Positions 41,701 through 50,449 of a stretch of DNA of 64,000 nt are shown piece after piece (position 1 is the stretch's first letter; each line of letters opens with the position of its first letter). This stretch comes from Euglena gracilis (taxonomy: Eukaryota > Euglenida > Euglenophyceae > Euglenales), in the NCBI GenBank assembly GCA_039621445.1, contig CP154955.1, forward strand, positions 39,688,426-39,752,425. The letters run 5' to 3'. The translations under genes and the position numbers were made by a program. A model generated the notes under the pieces. It was not told the DNA's origin. It ran no database searches and saw only the letters and a program-made list of their open reading frames with translations.

Positions 41701-43510
41701 AATTAGGAATCTGAAAGATGAACGCGTGCATGTGTTTTGCAAATAAAAGGGTATGAGACTTTATTTGTTGCAACGGGACTCAAACAGCTGGGCCGTGGGC
41801 AAAAATTCTGACAAGTTGGGAGAAAAATTTGCTGGCTGTGGGCAAAAATTTCGGTCACCAGGTGTAAGAATTGCGCTTTGTATACTAAGCCCCCCCCAAC
41901 TTGCAGCCCCCTCCCACATCTTTGTGTCACAGGGCTCGTTCCACCCACATTGAATCACATCGGTTTTTATTGCATTGCAACCACAAGCTATCAATAATTC
42001 AATTTTCAAGATAATTGCAACCACAAACTATGCTTTAAAATACATTTGCCTTCTCACCAACGCTCGCCCACACGCCACTTTCTACCACTCCTCCCAAGGG
42101 GGAGAAATATTTATAGTGCCCCCCACATTCCTGGGGTGGCCACCAGGGGGCCCAACAGGCTGAAATGCCAAAGATCCTACGGTTGTGCCACCAGGGGACC
42201 CTGGCCAGGACAAAGGAAAACCCACGAGCTGAGGGGAGCAACACAGCCGGCTTTGCACTGGTGACAGCACTGCATTGCTTGTTGGCCACCAAAGAAGCAG
42301 CACGGGTGAGACACGGGTTGATCAGCAAGCGCCGCCATAGGCACCATTCAATTCCCATGTAGCTAATTGCCTGCCAGCTTTGCCAACCAGCGCCAGCAGC
42401 AAAGAAGGAGATACTCACAAAGGGTTTTCCCCAATAGTTATGAAGCCTGAGCCAAACAGATTGAGCCTGGTGCAGACCTCTCCTCAGTGTGTATTGGAGA
42501 AAAACACCGATACACAGATTTTTGTCTGCCGATGCACACCGATACACAAATTTCAACTTCTGAAAAAATTTCGCATCGTGGCGCAGGGGGAAAATCACAA
42601 ATTGATCAGGTTGATTTGACCAACACCGGGGGAAGAGGGGGTCTCAGGGTGCCCTGGGGTGCCTGCCTGGGGGGGGGGGGTGCCTGGGCGTCAAAAAGTG
42701 TCCAAAAATGGGCTTTTCTGGGCTTCCAGCACCTTCGGCGCCGGAATGTACCTTGACCGAGTGCCCAGGCTTTTGGCCATGTGCCCAGGGGTCGGATCTG
42801 GGTGCCTTGGAGTGCCTGCCCGCTGGTGGGGTCGGCACCACCTGGGATTTCAGCCTGAGATTGATCTGTTGGCACCATTGCCACATATTTCTGTGGTCGT
42901 TGGCCCTGGCTCAACCCGGAAAGTGTGGCAGGGAATCTCACCCTGCTGCTGTTGTTGGGGGAGGGACGCCACTCCCTCACATGACAAATGGAGAGAAACG
43001 GTTACACCCGTTCATGTATGTTCATGTCCATACCCCAGCTCGTCCTTATTTTGGCCTTTGTGGTTTTTTGATTTTTGGTCTTTGGCAGATACAACATGCA
43101 AAGATCACGTTGCTCCCTCAATCCGCTTTCTGGCATCGTCCAGCAAGCACCGGGGGGATTCCCATGCGAGCCATATCATTATCAACTGTGAGGAATGTGA
43201 GAGTACCTTGAGTGTCAAATCAAATATATTTGGCTTGAAAAAAATTTCAAAAAATTGTCGACACCGGTGCACAATTTTTATTTTGCTGTTACACATCTGG
43301 CCTGGTGAGGGTGGGGATTACAGCCTCGAAGAAGCATCAACCAAAACTCAGTACCCATTGACTGTGGAGTAAACACATTTGCAGGGCCCAATGTCTGTGG
43401 AGTAAACACATTTGCAGGGCCCAATGTGGGCCAGGCGAGGCTTGGTCGTCGTGCACCCGGAGGTCATTTCGAAACCACACGCATGCGAGGGGTTTGCTGG
43501 AGTCAGTCAT
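32467..43510 (-). CDS. Cryptochrome-DASH / photolyase-like flavoprotein, at least 13 exons
   Basis: Blue-light flavoprotein of the photolyase superfamily, which binds FAD and an antenna and in the DASH branch can repair pyrimidine dimers in single-stranded DNA. Family landmarks occur in order: [11 protein letters not shown] (43510), [11 protein letters not shown]...KTG (41.2 kb), [13 protein letters not shown] (40.7), [14 protein letters not shown] and WGATLYHRD (39.3), [19 protein letters not shown] (38.5), [12 protein letters not shown] and YFETRNGM (35.9), [12 protein letters not shown] (35.4), IWRDFFRF (35.0), [20 protein letters not shown] (34.4), [20 protein letters not shown] (33.8), [14 protein letters not shown] (33.2) and [17 protein letters not shown] (32.7). 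The R-N-x-K/M...N-R-G-R-Q and D-x-D-x-C-S-N-x-G-N-W residues line the FAD pocket. About 10 kb of intron contains elements D, E2, J and B. Confidence 0.92.
33130..33225 (-). CDS. Cryptochrome-DASH exon: FNIAKQ
   Basis: After GCGGCAG acceptor: [20 protein letters not shown] then SDG. F-N-x-x-K-Q-x-x-x-Y-D is conserved in the DASH branch. Confidence 0.85.
33275..33580 (+). repeat. Dispersed repeat in cryptochrome intron; partner at 38945-39145
   Basis: Both have CCTCCC..TTTAAG..CACGGGGTGTG, TGGTTCAGTGCAAAACGGCT-like words, GGGGGGGCAC then TTTTTTGGA and CACTTTTGG. Contains tandem TGAGTCTCATGAG/TGTGAG variants at 33340-33400. Confidence 0.6.
33745..33824 (-). CDS. Cryptochrome-DASH exon: [11 protein letters not shown]
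   Basis: After TTTGCAG acceptor: [20 protein letters not shown] then SNWGNW. An in-frame TGA follows four codons after W and no GT occurs in the next 40 bases, so a non-GT donor (for example GC in GGGCCT) seems needed. Confidence 0.85.
34300..34448 (-). CDS. Cryptochrome-DASH exon: DANMREL...SNRGRQ
   Basis: Reads [20 protein letters not shown] then [14 protein letters not shown]. This is the most conserved FAD-binding stretch of the family. Confidence 0.9.
34620..34870 (-). CDS. Cryptochrome-DASH exon region, weakly conserved
   Basis: Frames reading [20 protein letters not shown] (34750-34840) and [20 protein letters not shown] (34620-34690) lie where the family has a variable K-W-x-x-D...F-x-x-W segment. 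Exact exons and frames not resolved. Confidence 0.5.
34915..35002 (-). CDS. Cryptochrome-DASH exon: IWRDFFRF
   Basis: After CCTCAG acceptor: [20 protein letters not shown] then TIFHP. Joining the previous exon at TATTG+G gives [13 protein letters not shown], exactly the family order. Confidence 0.9.
35318..35432 (-). CDS. Cryptochrome-DASH exon: [12 protein letters not shown]
   Basis: Between GGGCAG and GTGTGT splice sites: [20 protein letters not shown] then [17 protein letters not shown]. The family normally has S-P-W-L-A at the second motif; here W-L is G-T. Confidence 0.85.
35436..35515 (+). repeat. Tandem 36 bp repeat
   Basis: GTGCCAGGGGCGTGCCCCTGG (hairpin core GGGGCGTGCCCC) plus ACGAAAGGTGGA occurs twice, next to a cryptochrome splice acceptor. 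Confidence 0.8.
35843..35985 (-). CDS. Cryptochrome-DASH exon: [10 protein letters not shown]...ETRNGM
   Basis: Reads [20 protein letters not shown] then [14 protein letters not shown] before GTGGGC. Both motifs are DASH signatures. Confidence 0.9.
36363..38163 (+). mobile_element. 1.8 kb hAT-like element in a cryptochrome intron (element B)
   Basis: Terminal repeats CAGACATTCATTTAGTGTGG at both ends (25 bp, one mismatch) with AGAACGCA duplicated at 36355-36362 and 38164-38171. Each end carries a direct array of a 30-35 bp unit, GGTGTCCACAGGTGAACC then ACAAA and A/T runs (36400-36540 and 37973-38130). The middle has five inverted GAAGCGG...CCGCTTC pairs (36757, 37095, 37441, 37543, 37821); the first is a perfect 22 bp palindrome at 36754-36775. 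A plus ORF at 36588-36863 has no recognised motif, so probably non-autonomous. 8 bp duplication and CA start fit hAT. Confidence 0.85.
36588..36863 (+). CDS. ORF inside element B (unknown)
   Basis: Ninety-one codons: [60 protein letters not shown]. The palindrome at 36754 is part of this frame ([10 protein letters not shown]). Could be a transposase remnant or chance. Confidence 0.25.
   Translation: MIFRYLDHILSLGPGSIHEAWQLELDRLLSRVLKQTCSVDNLPNKDTIKKLSTGVDEAEFRFMEAETRDIIVGLWHGCGHWERSGALWDVS
38400..38570 (-). CDS. Cryptochrome-DASH exon: [18 protein letters not shown]
   Basis: Reads [20 protein letters not shown] then [23 protein letters not shown]-x-F is a DASH motif; here M-P-D-V-F-T-P-F. 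Confidence 0.9.
38881..38938 (+). mobile_element. 58 bp deletion derivative of the 8 bp TSD group (element J)
   Basis: Ends CATCCACTTAGTGACC and, reverse-complemented, CGTAGATTCACTTAACACC surround a G-run. Flanks TTCGGGAT (38873-38880) and TTTGGGAT (38939-38946) match 7 of 8. The right end is nearly that of element H. Confidence 0.55.
38945..39145 (+). repeat. Dispersed repeat, partner of 33275-33580
   Basis: Shares CATTTAAGTGCACGGGGTGTG-type start (key word GCACGGGGTGTG), GTGGTTCAGTG, GGGGGGGCACAC and TTTTTTGGATTTCACTTT. Confidence 0.6.
39207..39425 (-). CDS. Cryptochrome-DASH exon: VGQPEDHLP...WGATLYHRD
   Basis: Reads [53 protein letters not shown]. These end the N-terminal alpha/beta antenna domain. 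Confidence 0.9.
39840..39965. repeat. Compound inverted/direct repeat CCTCCTCGAACG
   Basis: CCTCCTCGAACGTGCTCAAAC at about 39857 is inverted as GTTTGAGGTCGTTCGAGGAGG at about 39911 and repeated directly as CCTCCTCGAACCACCTCAAA at 39944. Forms a strong hairpin in a cryptochrome intron. (Motifs are 20-21 bases; key core is CCTCCTCGAAC.). Confidence 0.75.
40200..40430. repeat. GC-run repeat with GGCGCCTTCGGCGCC hairpin
   Basis: Close relative of 670-905, centred on a 15-base hairpin at 40296-40310. Confidence 0.7.
40690..40779 (-). CDS. Cryptochrome-DASH exon: [15 protein letters not shown]
   Basis: Between GGCCAG and [29 protein letters not shown] then [10 protein letters not shown]. Matches the family helix R-A-x-F-L-x-E-S-V-x-D-L-R. 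Confidence 0.8.
40862..41120 (+). repeat. Truncated relative of element L
   Basis: Shares GGCCATATTTTGGC, CATCCCCCATCCGCCCA, AAAAAATGCGTCTTTTGAC and the right end TTATGGACCGTCTCTG with 2398-2704. Confidence 0.65.
41165..41285 (-). CDS. Cryptochrome-DASH exon: FFFDPRSF...KTG
   Basis: Reads [20 protein letters not shown] then TG. F-D-P-R-x-F and K-T-G are conserved. After KTG the expected R-A-x-F helix is in the 40690 exon; a shifted frame here reads ASRADLIGP, so the exon's lower end is uncertain. Confidence 0.85.
41340..41570. repeat. GGTCGACC-containing GC-run repeat
   Basis: GGGTGGTCGACCCCCCC occurs at 41360 and 41535 with an inverted relationship to CACCATGCAGGG; related blocks at 46440-46620 and 56640-56715. 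Confidence 0.55.
42473..43299 (+). mobile_element. hAT-like element interrupted by a second element (element D)
   Basis: GCCTGGTG is duplicated at 42465-42472 and 43300-43307. Left end CAGACCTCTCCTCAGTGTG; right end, reverse-complemented, CAGATGTGTAAC, as if 11 bases of the terminal repeat were lost. Left array ACACCGATACACA/GCCGATGCACACCG and the interior (ACCATTGCCACA, GGCCCTGGCTCAACCC, GGGAATCTCACCCTRCTG, TCATGTCCATACCC) match element C. Element E2 sits inside. Lies in the first cryptochrome intron. Confidence 0.8.
42607..42857 (+). mobile_element. Nested element E2 inside element D
   Basis: Flanks AAATTGAT (42599-42606) and AGATTGAT (42858-42865) match 7 of 8. Ends CAGGTTGATTTGACC and, reverse-complemented, CAGGCTGAAATCCC. 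Element C lacks the insertion at the equivalent place (49045-49065), giving a natural empty site. Body is the E1 family. Confidence 0.8.
43362..43427 (+). repeat. Exact 33 bp tandem duplication
   Basis: Two perfect units starting CTGTGGAGTAAACACATTTG, at 43362-43394 and 43395-43427. On the minus strand the unit contains GTGTTTAC...CACAG, so it may duplicate the donor region of cryptochrome exon 1. Confidence 0.9.
43440..43510 (-). CDS. Cryptochrome-DASH exon 1
   Basis: Start at Met 43510, giving [20 protein letters not shown] then [12 protein letters not shown] lies close to the N-terminus in all family members, supporting this start. No obvious targeting peptide in this reading. Confidence 0.88.
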
Positions 43511-43699
43511 ATGAAGCACCCTGCGTGTGGAGGTGGATGGATCAGTCACCCTCACTTTCCTGGTGTGGTGGTCATGACTTTGGCCGGCGGTCTGACAATC
43601 CAGTCCCAAAGGGGGCATGGAAGCAATTTGGGAATCGGCATCTGAAAACACCACAGAGGATCGCCACAACAGAGGATCCCCGTGAGAACTGTGTTTTTA

Positions 43700-43900
43700 G
43701 GATCCGAACCCACCCACCCACCCTAGAGGGTGGGGGGGGGGGGCTCGAGGGGACCCAATTTTGGGGTAAATTTTGGGTCCAAAAATTTTTTCGGCATTTC
43801 GCACCAAAAACAGTGGAAAACCCACCCGGAGGGGTACACCCCCCCCCGGGGGGAGCTCGGCCTGGACCCCCCCCCACGGGTCACGAAATTTTAAAAAAAA
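43700..43900. repeat. GC-run repeat related to 20540-20670
   Basis: Shares TTTGGGGTAAATTTTGGGT, AAAAATTTTTTC, GCACCAAAAACAGTGGAAA and CCCACCCGGAGGGG-type words. Confidence 0.5.
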
Positions 43901-44141
43901 TCAGGTGGGACAACCTGTTGGTCAAAACTCTGCGATACTCTGTCAGCTGTTTTCAGCACAACTTTGAGGTGGATACCTCCCCCCCCCCCAAGCGCAACAC
44001 ACAGACCGACAGAAACGGAGAGGGGAAAAGTCAAATTGGATTAAACACCGAGGAAATCTGCGACTTTCTCAGCCGGAGTGCCTGTTGGTACACTGCATAA
44101 CCAATGGGCGAATCGTCGGTTATTGCAAAACGGGACCAAAC

Positions 44142-44310
44142 TCAGGGTAACTGGCTGCACTCGAAATCGTTGGGGAGGAAGGGTGGACCGGCGAGGGAGG
44201 CACAAATGTCGTCGATCGCCCCATGTGCCTGCGGTAGCAGCGGTGGAACGTTCTCCTTCAGGGTCCGGACGAAGTTCCCTGGCGGCGAGTAATGGCACGC
44301 CGCCAGACCC
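44142..44310 (-). CDS. CAP gene terminal exon
   Basis: After GGCACAG acceptor: GLAACHYSPPGNFVRTLKEN, VPPLLPQAHGAIDDICASLA, ending ECSQLP and TGA. C-x-Y-x-P-x-G-N is the CAP2 signature. Confidence 0.88.
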
Positions 44311-45731
44311 CTGTGCCATCGACCGGAGGGCAGGATAGAACAGTGCACCTCTCACCATGGACGACAGGGAAGAGTGAGGCTGAAATGGACCATTGACTTC
44401 GGACTCGGCATCAAACCGACGCAAAATCCAGAACTAATGCCCAAAGAGCACGGCAAGGAACCATGGTTTCTGATCTCCATGTCTCTGTGTTTGAGCACCG
44501 ACTTGGCCGGGTATGCCTGCATCTGCCCCGGCAGCCCACCTTTTCATACCCAAACCCCACCCACTGCGGCAAGGAGGGGGACACAGGGGCATGCCCACCA
44601 CCATGCACCGCCCGCTGCAGAGGCGGACCACCGCGCAGCCCACCTCCGTGGTGGCCCGCCACACCACCTGCGTGAAGTGGCCCATCCGATCGTCGGGGAC
44701 CGGGTCAGCAAAGTCTCTTGCACGGCCTCTCGCCGTCCCTAACCAGGCCCCCTTCAAGTGAGAACCGACTGCAGAACCAAAAAGGTGAGCGAGCCCGGTG
44801 TGCTAGGGAGGAAAGCCGCAACTCTTTGGAAACTGCCGGTGGACGTTGCACGTCAACACCAAATTGCCTGGAAGGCACTGCCATCATCGGCAGCATTGTG
44901 GACAAGCCATGGATGTACAGCTCGATCTCGCTGTACCACGAGTTCACAACGTCTTCGATGAATGCCTTTTTCGTTATTTGCAATGTTATTATTTTCATGA
45001 ATATGTTTAGATCAAGCGTAAAAATGCAGAATACAAATATCGAGCCTTGGGATGTTCCGAATTCCCAAATTTGAAAATCAAATTACTCGCAATTCCAAAC
45101 AATTAAAAAGGGAGAGAGCACAGAAAGGGATTGGCAGAATGCCCCATCTTTCAATTGCTTTCCCAGACATGGACGAGGAAACACAAAAATAATGGAACGT
45201 TTAGGAAATGTATTGATTTGAAGCATACTACAAAATCAAACAACGTTCGAATTTCCCAGTTTTTTTGCAGAGGATAAACCAAAGAAATAAAATATATGAA
45301 TTCAAATTCTTTTGAAAAAATAATATAACAACCAAAGTCAGATGCAAAGAAGGGGAAAGGTCAATTTTTAATATAAAATGAACAGGTTAAAATAACAAAT
45401 TATCGCATCTCCTTGCGTTGATTATTTTCCTACAATCCCCAAGTGCCCTCCGACGCACGCATCCACCAACCTTCAACTCCCGCGGAGATACTGATGAGCA
45501 GCACACTTGCAATTCTGGAGAAGGCATTCCGGGCAGCGGCGGGGAATCCGACCGGTACAGGTTCTCCCCGTACTCCGTCACATCCGAGTGCTGGAATCGG
45601 CCCTGCCGCGCCCACGCCGCCGCGGACTCTGCCGCGGCGGCCGACCAGCGCACGTCTGGCACGCCGTGCAGCCGCCGCTTCGCATTGTGGCACCGCACGT
45701 ACGCCTCCGGGTATGTGGGGCACAGCGAGGG
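44142..45731 (-). CDS. CAP/SCP-domain protein (PR-1/CRISP family), four exons
   Basis: CAP proteins are usually secreted and bind lipids or act in defence-type signalling. The four signatures occur in order: HNAKRRLHGVPDVRWS and FQHSDVTEYGENLYR (45553-45731), VVNSWYSEIELY (44895-44980), GHFTQVVWRATTEVGC (44570-44700) and CHYSPPGNFVRTLKENV (44142-44310) before a TGA at 44142. The two His (H in the first motif and GHFTQ) and two Glu (GENLY, WYSE) form the CAP cavity and are all present. No signal peptide was located; a first exon should lie above 45731. C-terminal tail of about 30 residues after NVPPLL. Confidence 0.9.
44570..44705 (-). CDS. CAP gene exon: GHFTQVVW
   Basis: Reads DPVPDDRMGHFTQVVWRATT then EVGCAVVRLCSGRCMVVG. 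The CAP1 signature, including the cavity His. Confidence 0.9.
44895..44980 (-). CDS. CAP gene exon: WYSE
   Basis: Reads KAFIEDVVNSWYSEIELYIH then G before a GTCCAC donor. W-Y-x-E holds a cavity Glu. Confidence 0.8.
45553..45731 (-). CDS. CAP gene exon: HNAKRRLHGVPDVRWS...GENLYR
   Basis: After GTACAG acceptor: PSLCPTYPEAYVRCHNAKRR, LHGVPDVRWSAAAAESAAAW, ARQGRFQHSDVTEYGENLYR, then GTCGGA donor. Confidence 0.9.
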
Positions 45732-45769
45732 CTGTACGTGGAGGCCTAGCGTGGGGCTGGACTCACCCC

Positions 45770-46620
45770 GCCCCACCACAGCACCGCACAAGGAAAACTC
45801 CTTCCGCGCCAAAGGCACCAAAGGCAAACTTCGACGTAAAAATTTGGAAATGCAGGAAGGAAATGATCAACCTCCCTCACCACCAGGATTGGGGTTGGGG
45901 TTATTCAACAAAACCCACCCACCACCCACACATTTCCAGGATTCTCGTTCAGCCTCGGGCACAACGGGGCCGCGTACAGCGCCTCCGAGGCATGGGCGGG
46001 TGTGGGGGGACGGCAGGCTGCACGGATGGAGAGAACTCCACCTGCTTCAACCCAGGAATTCGTTTTTTCGAGATCTTGCAAGTGTCATGGTTGCAAAACA
46101 GTTGGTACGCTGCATTCAACAACACCAAATTTCCTGGCGAGGATGGGGTTGCCTTGTGACGACCCCATGGAGCCCCTCTCGCACACCTCAAATGAGCGAC
46201 GCTCAGAAGGGAGCTGGAATGGCTCAGGTACGGCCTGTGCAGGAGGTCGAACCCACCACTGCAGCCTCCTGAAATGGCAGGGGCTCCGAGGGCTCAGGAG
46301 CACCCTTCCGCTGTCCCCACCCCGTCCATGTACAATCCCCCTCAGCTCTCCCAGCGAGACTATGCAAGAAGAATGGCAGCAAAGAAGGCATCCGGATGAA
46401 GCATATTCCGATGGAGAACTCACAACTTGCTTTTGAATCGTGGGCAGGGCTGCACAGGCCGGGGGGGAGTGGGTCGACCACCCCCAACCCACAACAGCAT
46501 AGCACAAAGCAAAATCCCTTCAGCAACAAAGGCACCAAAGGAAAATTTTGACACAGAAATCAGCACCCGAGAAGACCAGGTGGGGAGGGGGGTTGGACCC
46601 CCCCCCATCCACCGCCCATA
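45770..46620. repeat. Two copies of a CAAAGGCACCAAAGG-containing repeat
   Basis: 45775-45930 and 46480-46615 share CCACAGCAYRGCACAA, CAAAGGCACCAAAGG and TTYGACRYAAAAAT. Between them 46010-46430 has open frames on both strands but no supported exon. Confidence 0.5.
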
Positions 46621-46629
46621 GAAATTTGG

Positions 46630-48878
46630 GGATTCCCTGTACAGAAATGATCATGCAGTTCACGCAGTTCACAAAAGACAAAAAAAGGGGGGAAATGGCA
46701 AATCCCCAGCTCATTGGCCTCCACCTCCCATGTTGGCCCAATGGATTGGGGGGGGGGGGACGAGGTGGCTCCAAGGGGGTCTGCATCGGCAAACTGCATC
46801 GATAATGCACCTTGCCTATACCTGAACCTCTCCCCACCCCTGAGGCAACCCGACCAGCAATCCGACCCCCGCTTTGGCTCTCACCAATCCCCAACTGGGG
46901 GGGGGGGGGGGGGCAAAGGGCACTGCAGAGGCGTGGGTGTCGCTGGGCACGTGCTCTGCGACCGCCGGCGGCCGCACAGCAATTGCGATCGAGGGGCCGG
47001 GCGGGCTGGGAGGCCTTCGTGCTTCTGTGGAGGCCTGACCGCCCGTCTCACCGCCGGGACAGCGGGTTGTGGGGAGAGGGGCCACTGGGGTTGGGGGAGG
47101 GGGCAGGATTCTTCTTGAAGACCCCGGGGGCCAGCCCCCCCTTGGGGTGCACCCCCTTGGGGGGGTCCGCCTTGGGAGACCCTCCCATCTGAATCAGCCG
47201 TCTGGAGTCATTGCCGAGAAAAATTCCGACACTTTGCACCAGATCCCATACTCAGGCGAGGGGGTTCGGCCGCAGACCCACCCACCACCCACCCGGGGGG
47301 GGGGGGTCCTTCAAGTTGAAAAGAAGGTGGATGGGAGGATGGGGAGGGGGCGGGGGCAGGAAAGGGGGGAGGCAGACAGATTGCCATGCGCGCACAATGC
47401 AGCAATTGCAGTGCGATTCGATGATTCCGTTTGGGGAAAGAAATCCTTATCGATGGGGATCCTGAAATTTCTGAATGGGGCGGGTTTCCTTTCCACCTGC
47501 CTCGGGGGTCTGTCCAATGACAGTGCATGTGCATATGCATATCAAAAGCTGTGAAAACCTTGCCCATGGCGTCCATGTGTACTGTAATGGGCGTTGCACC
47601 CACAACCCCATGCTCAGCATCATCCACCTGCACAACTGCTGTGATTGGCTTTCATTTCCAAGTCAAATTCTTTGCAGCCTTCCAAACACTTTAGATGGAA
47701 AAGGAGCGTCCAGCATGCTGCTCAATGTCACAATCAGCCTGCACAGGCAGTAAACCATTGGCACCTATTGAATTTCCTGGCAATCATTTGATTAGATTCA
47801 TTGCATTCATTGCTCAGGAGAAATGAAAGCGATCCCGGGGCTGCTGTAACGCTGGCGCTGCAAGGTGTGACGCTGCAGGTACCTTTGAGGAACGTTTCTT
47901 GTGGCAACGTCATATTTCTGTGATGTGTATAGAGATATATGCAGCTCACGCGCACAAACACGCAAATGCACCTACACTTTGTTCACAAAATAATGGGCAC
48001 CTCACCCCCTCTATGCAAAGATCACAGAGGGCACAGCGAAATGCACCATCCATTTCACTTCTGCACTGCTGACGTGAACAAAATGAGATTGGCACAGAGA
48101 TTGAGATCGACGTGCTGGTCCCAACAAGTGACCTTGCATGCTGTGGTGTATGGTATGAATTTACTCTGAAAAGGCTTTGCATACCTGGCCACAATTGGAC
48201 AAAATTGTTGGGGACAATGGGTGATGACCCACCCTACAAAAACCTGCACTATGTGATGTTTGCAAAAGTATTCAGTAATAGACTATAAACTCCCCCAAAT
48301 AATATCCCCCCCCCAAATAATATTCCCCCCCCTGGGACCCGACTTCGCCCGCCCAAATAATATCCCCCCATTTTTCACATATTTTTGTACAAATTTTACA
48401 TGAATTCTTCCATGTTCGGATTGAAAACAGAAGGGAAAATACCAAATTGCAACTTTTTAGGACAAAAATTCCACCAACCATGGGTTTTGATGACGTTCAA
48501 CATGGATACATTTCGAAGTCAAAATTCTACACCCAAAAAATACGTGAAAAATTTGTCAAATGCCAACACATAAATTGAAGCCTACAAGAATAAGAAGCAA
48601 ACTGGTACATGGAATTTGATGGTTCGTAAAAACTCTTTCATTTCAAGGTCACTGCAAAGCGGAGGCACTCGGTGAACCACCGAAGTGCCCACAGGGTCAC
48701 GATGCAACTCCCCCATCCACTGCATCACCGCCGCAAAACCACCAGCATCAAAAGCTCTCAGCCAGCTGATGAGGAAATGGTTACGCCCCTCCGCTCCCAG
48801 TGACTGCGGACAGGACAGTTGCCCCGGAGCAGCGACGTGTGGCAGCTTCGCGCCAAATACTGCGAAGACCCTCCGGAC
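46630..48878. other. No gene seen
   Basis: GC-rich segment at 46800-47200 has open frames on both strands without splice or domain support. From 47400 the sequence is unique and AT-richer, with AATAATATCCCCCC repeats at 48298-48370. Confidence 0.5.
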
Positions 48879-49570
48879 CAGACCTCTGTTTAGTGTGTAT
48901 CAACGATACACACCGATACACAAATTTTTTTTGCCGATACACACCGATATACAAAAAAAAATTGCCGGTGCACACCGATACACAAATTTTTTTGCCGATA
49001 CACACGGACACACAAATTTTTTACAAAAATGGGGGAAAAACACAGGTTAATCTTTTGACACCATTGCCACAGATCTATGTAGACATTGGCCCCAGCTCAA
49101 CCCATAAAGCGTGGTTGGGAATCTCACCCTACTGTTGTGGTTGGGGGAGGGGCGCTACTCCCTCAATGGCAAATGCAGAGGCCCGGATACATCTGCGCAT
49201 GTCCATACCCTGACTCTCCTTTTTTGAATTTTTAATTTTTGTTTTTCTTCTTTTTTTTGAGACGTTCAACACATGACAGACAGAATCTGTCAAGGTGTGC
49301 TGCTTGTAGCTGCACTGACTTGCTTCTTGACGTCTTCCACTAACTGCCTCACGCCAGGGGGGGTTCTCATCTGTGCCATATTGTCAATACTGAGAAATAA
49401 GAAAGTCTCTTTGGAGCAAATTTTTCATTTCGAAAAGCTGATTACAAATTCAAAAAAAAAACCCGATGCACAATTTTTTTTGGCCGATACACACCGATAC
49501 ACAAAAGGTTTTTTTGCCGATACACACGATACACAAAAAAAATTGCCGATACACACTAAACAGAGGTCTG
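48879..49570 (+). mobile_element. hAT-like element with subterminal arrays (element C)
   Basis: Ends CAGACCTCTGTTTAGTGTG at both termini (23 bp perfect inverted match) and CTCCGGAC duplicated at 48871-48878 and 49571-49578. Left array of CCGATACACACCGATACACA units with T/A runs at 48900-49025; right array at 49464-49555. 692 bp, non-coding, so non-autonomous. Interior matches element D. Confidence 0.88.
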
Positions 49571-50109
49571 CTCCGGACTGCTGGTGCTTTCTCTGTTGTC
49601 CCAAACCTCCCAAACCCCACTTCCTGCACCCAGCCCTGCAGCATCACACTTCTTCAAATGTGCATGCATTTGATGGCCTTTGCATATGATGATACATAAC
49701 CCCATGAATCCCAATGCAACGGCTTCAACCAGTGGCCCCTGAACGCGTCTCAGCACATATATCCCATTTCCTCCTGACCTCACCAACTGTCCAACCCCAC
49801 CACCCCCTCCAACCCCACCCACCCCGGGCATCAGAACAACTGTGCACAAGCCTATATAGTCCATGTGCAACAACTGTGCACAAACAAAAATAACGGCAGC
49901 ACAACCTGTTGTGACAATAAAATGTTGGATGTCAGATCTACAACATCTTTCAATATTTGCGGAACCGTCAAATTACCACCATGTGATGGCACAGATGACT
50001 AGAGAAGACCGAACAATCCTCAACCCGCCCATCCATTGCAGCCTGGCATCGCAACCCCGTTGATGAGAGCACCGATGCTGGGGTCCGCAGACACTGGAGG
50101 GGACCGCCC

Positions 50110-50270
50110 AGAGGGGAGGGGCGAGGGGAGAGGGTCCGTCGGCCTCACGGCAACGAGGTGGACAATGAAGGCGTCCACCACCTCCAGCAACGCATGCTGC
50201 TGGACGTATCGCTTGAGGGACACGGCGTCCAGCAGCGCCTTACCTTTCGGGGAGGGGAGAGGCAACACCA
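50110..50270 (-). CDS. RIIa (PKA regulatory dimerisation-type) domain exon
   Basis: Reads GKALLDAVSLKRYVQQHALL then EVVDAFIVHLVAVRPTDPLP. L-K-x-Y-V-x-x-H-x-L and R-P-x-D-P are the RIIa fold signature, a helix pair that dimerises and docks to AKAP-like peptides, common in ciliary and kinase-anchoring proteins. Rest of the protein not found with confidence; identity beyond the domain unknown. Confidence 0.65.
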
Positions 50271-50449
50271 CCCACTCCACCAGTACCCCCTCCTGGGGTC
50301 GTTCCGGACCCCCTCCCCTGGCAGGTGGGGGGGGGCTGGACCCCACCCCCTGGTCCAGGGGGGGGGACGCCCTCCCACCTAAACCCCGTACACCCTGCTT
50401 ATATGGAACCCTGCCTCCTACATGAACCCACACAAGACAACATCAGGAA

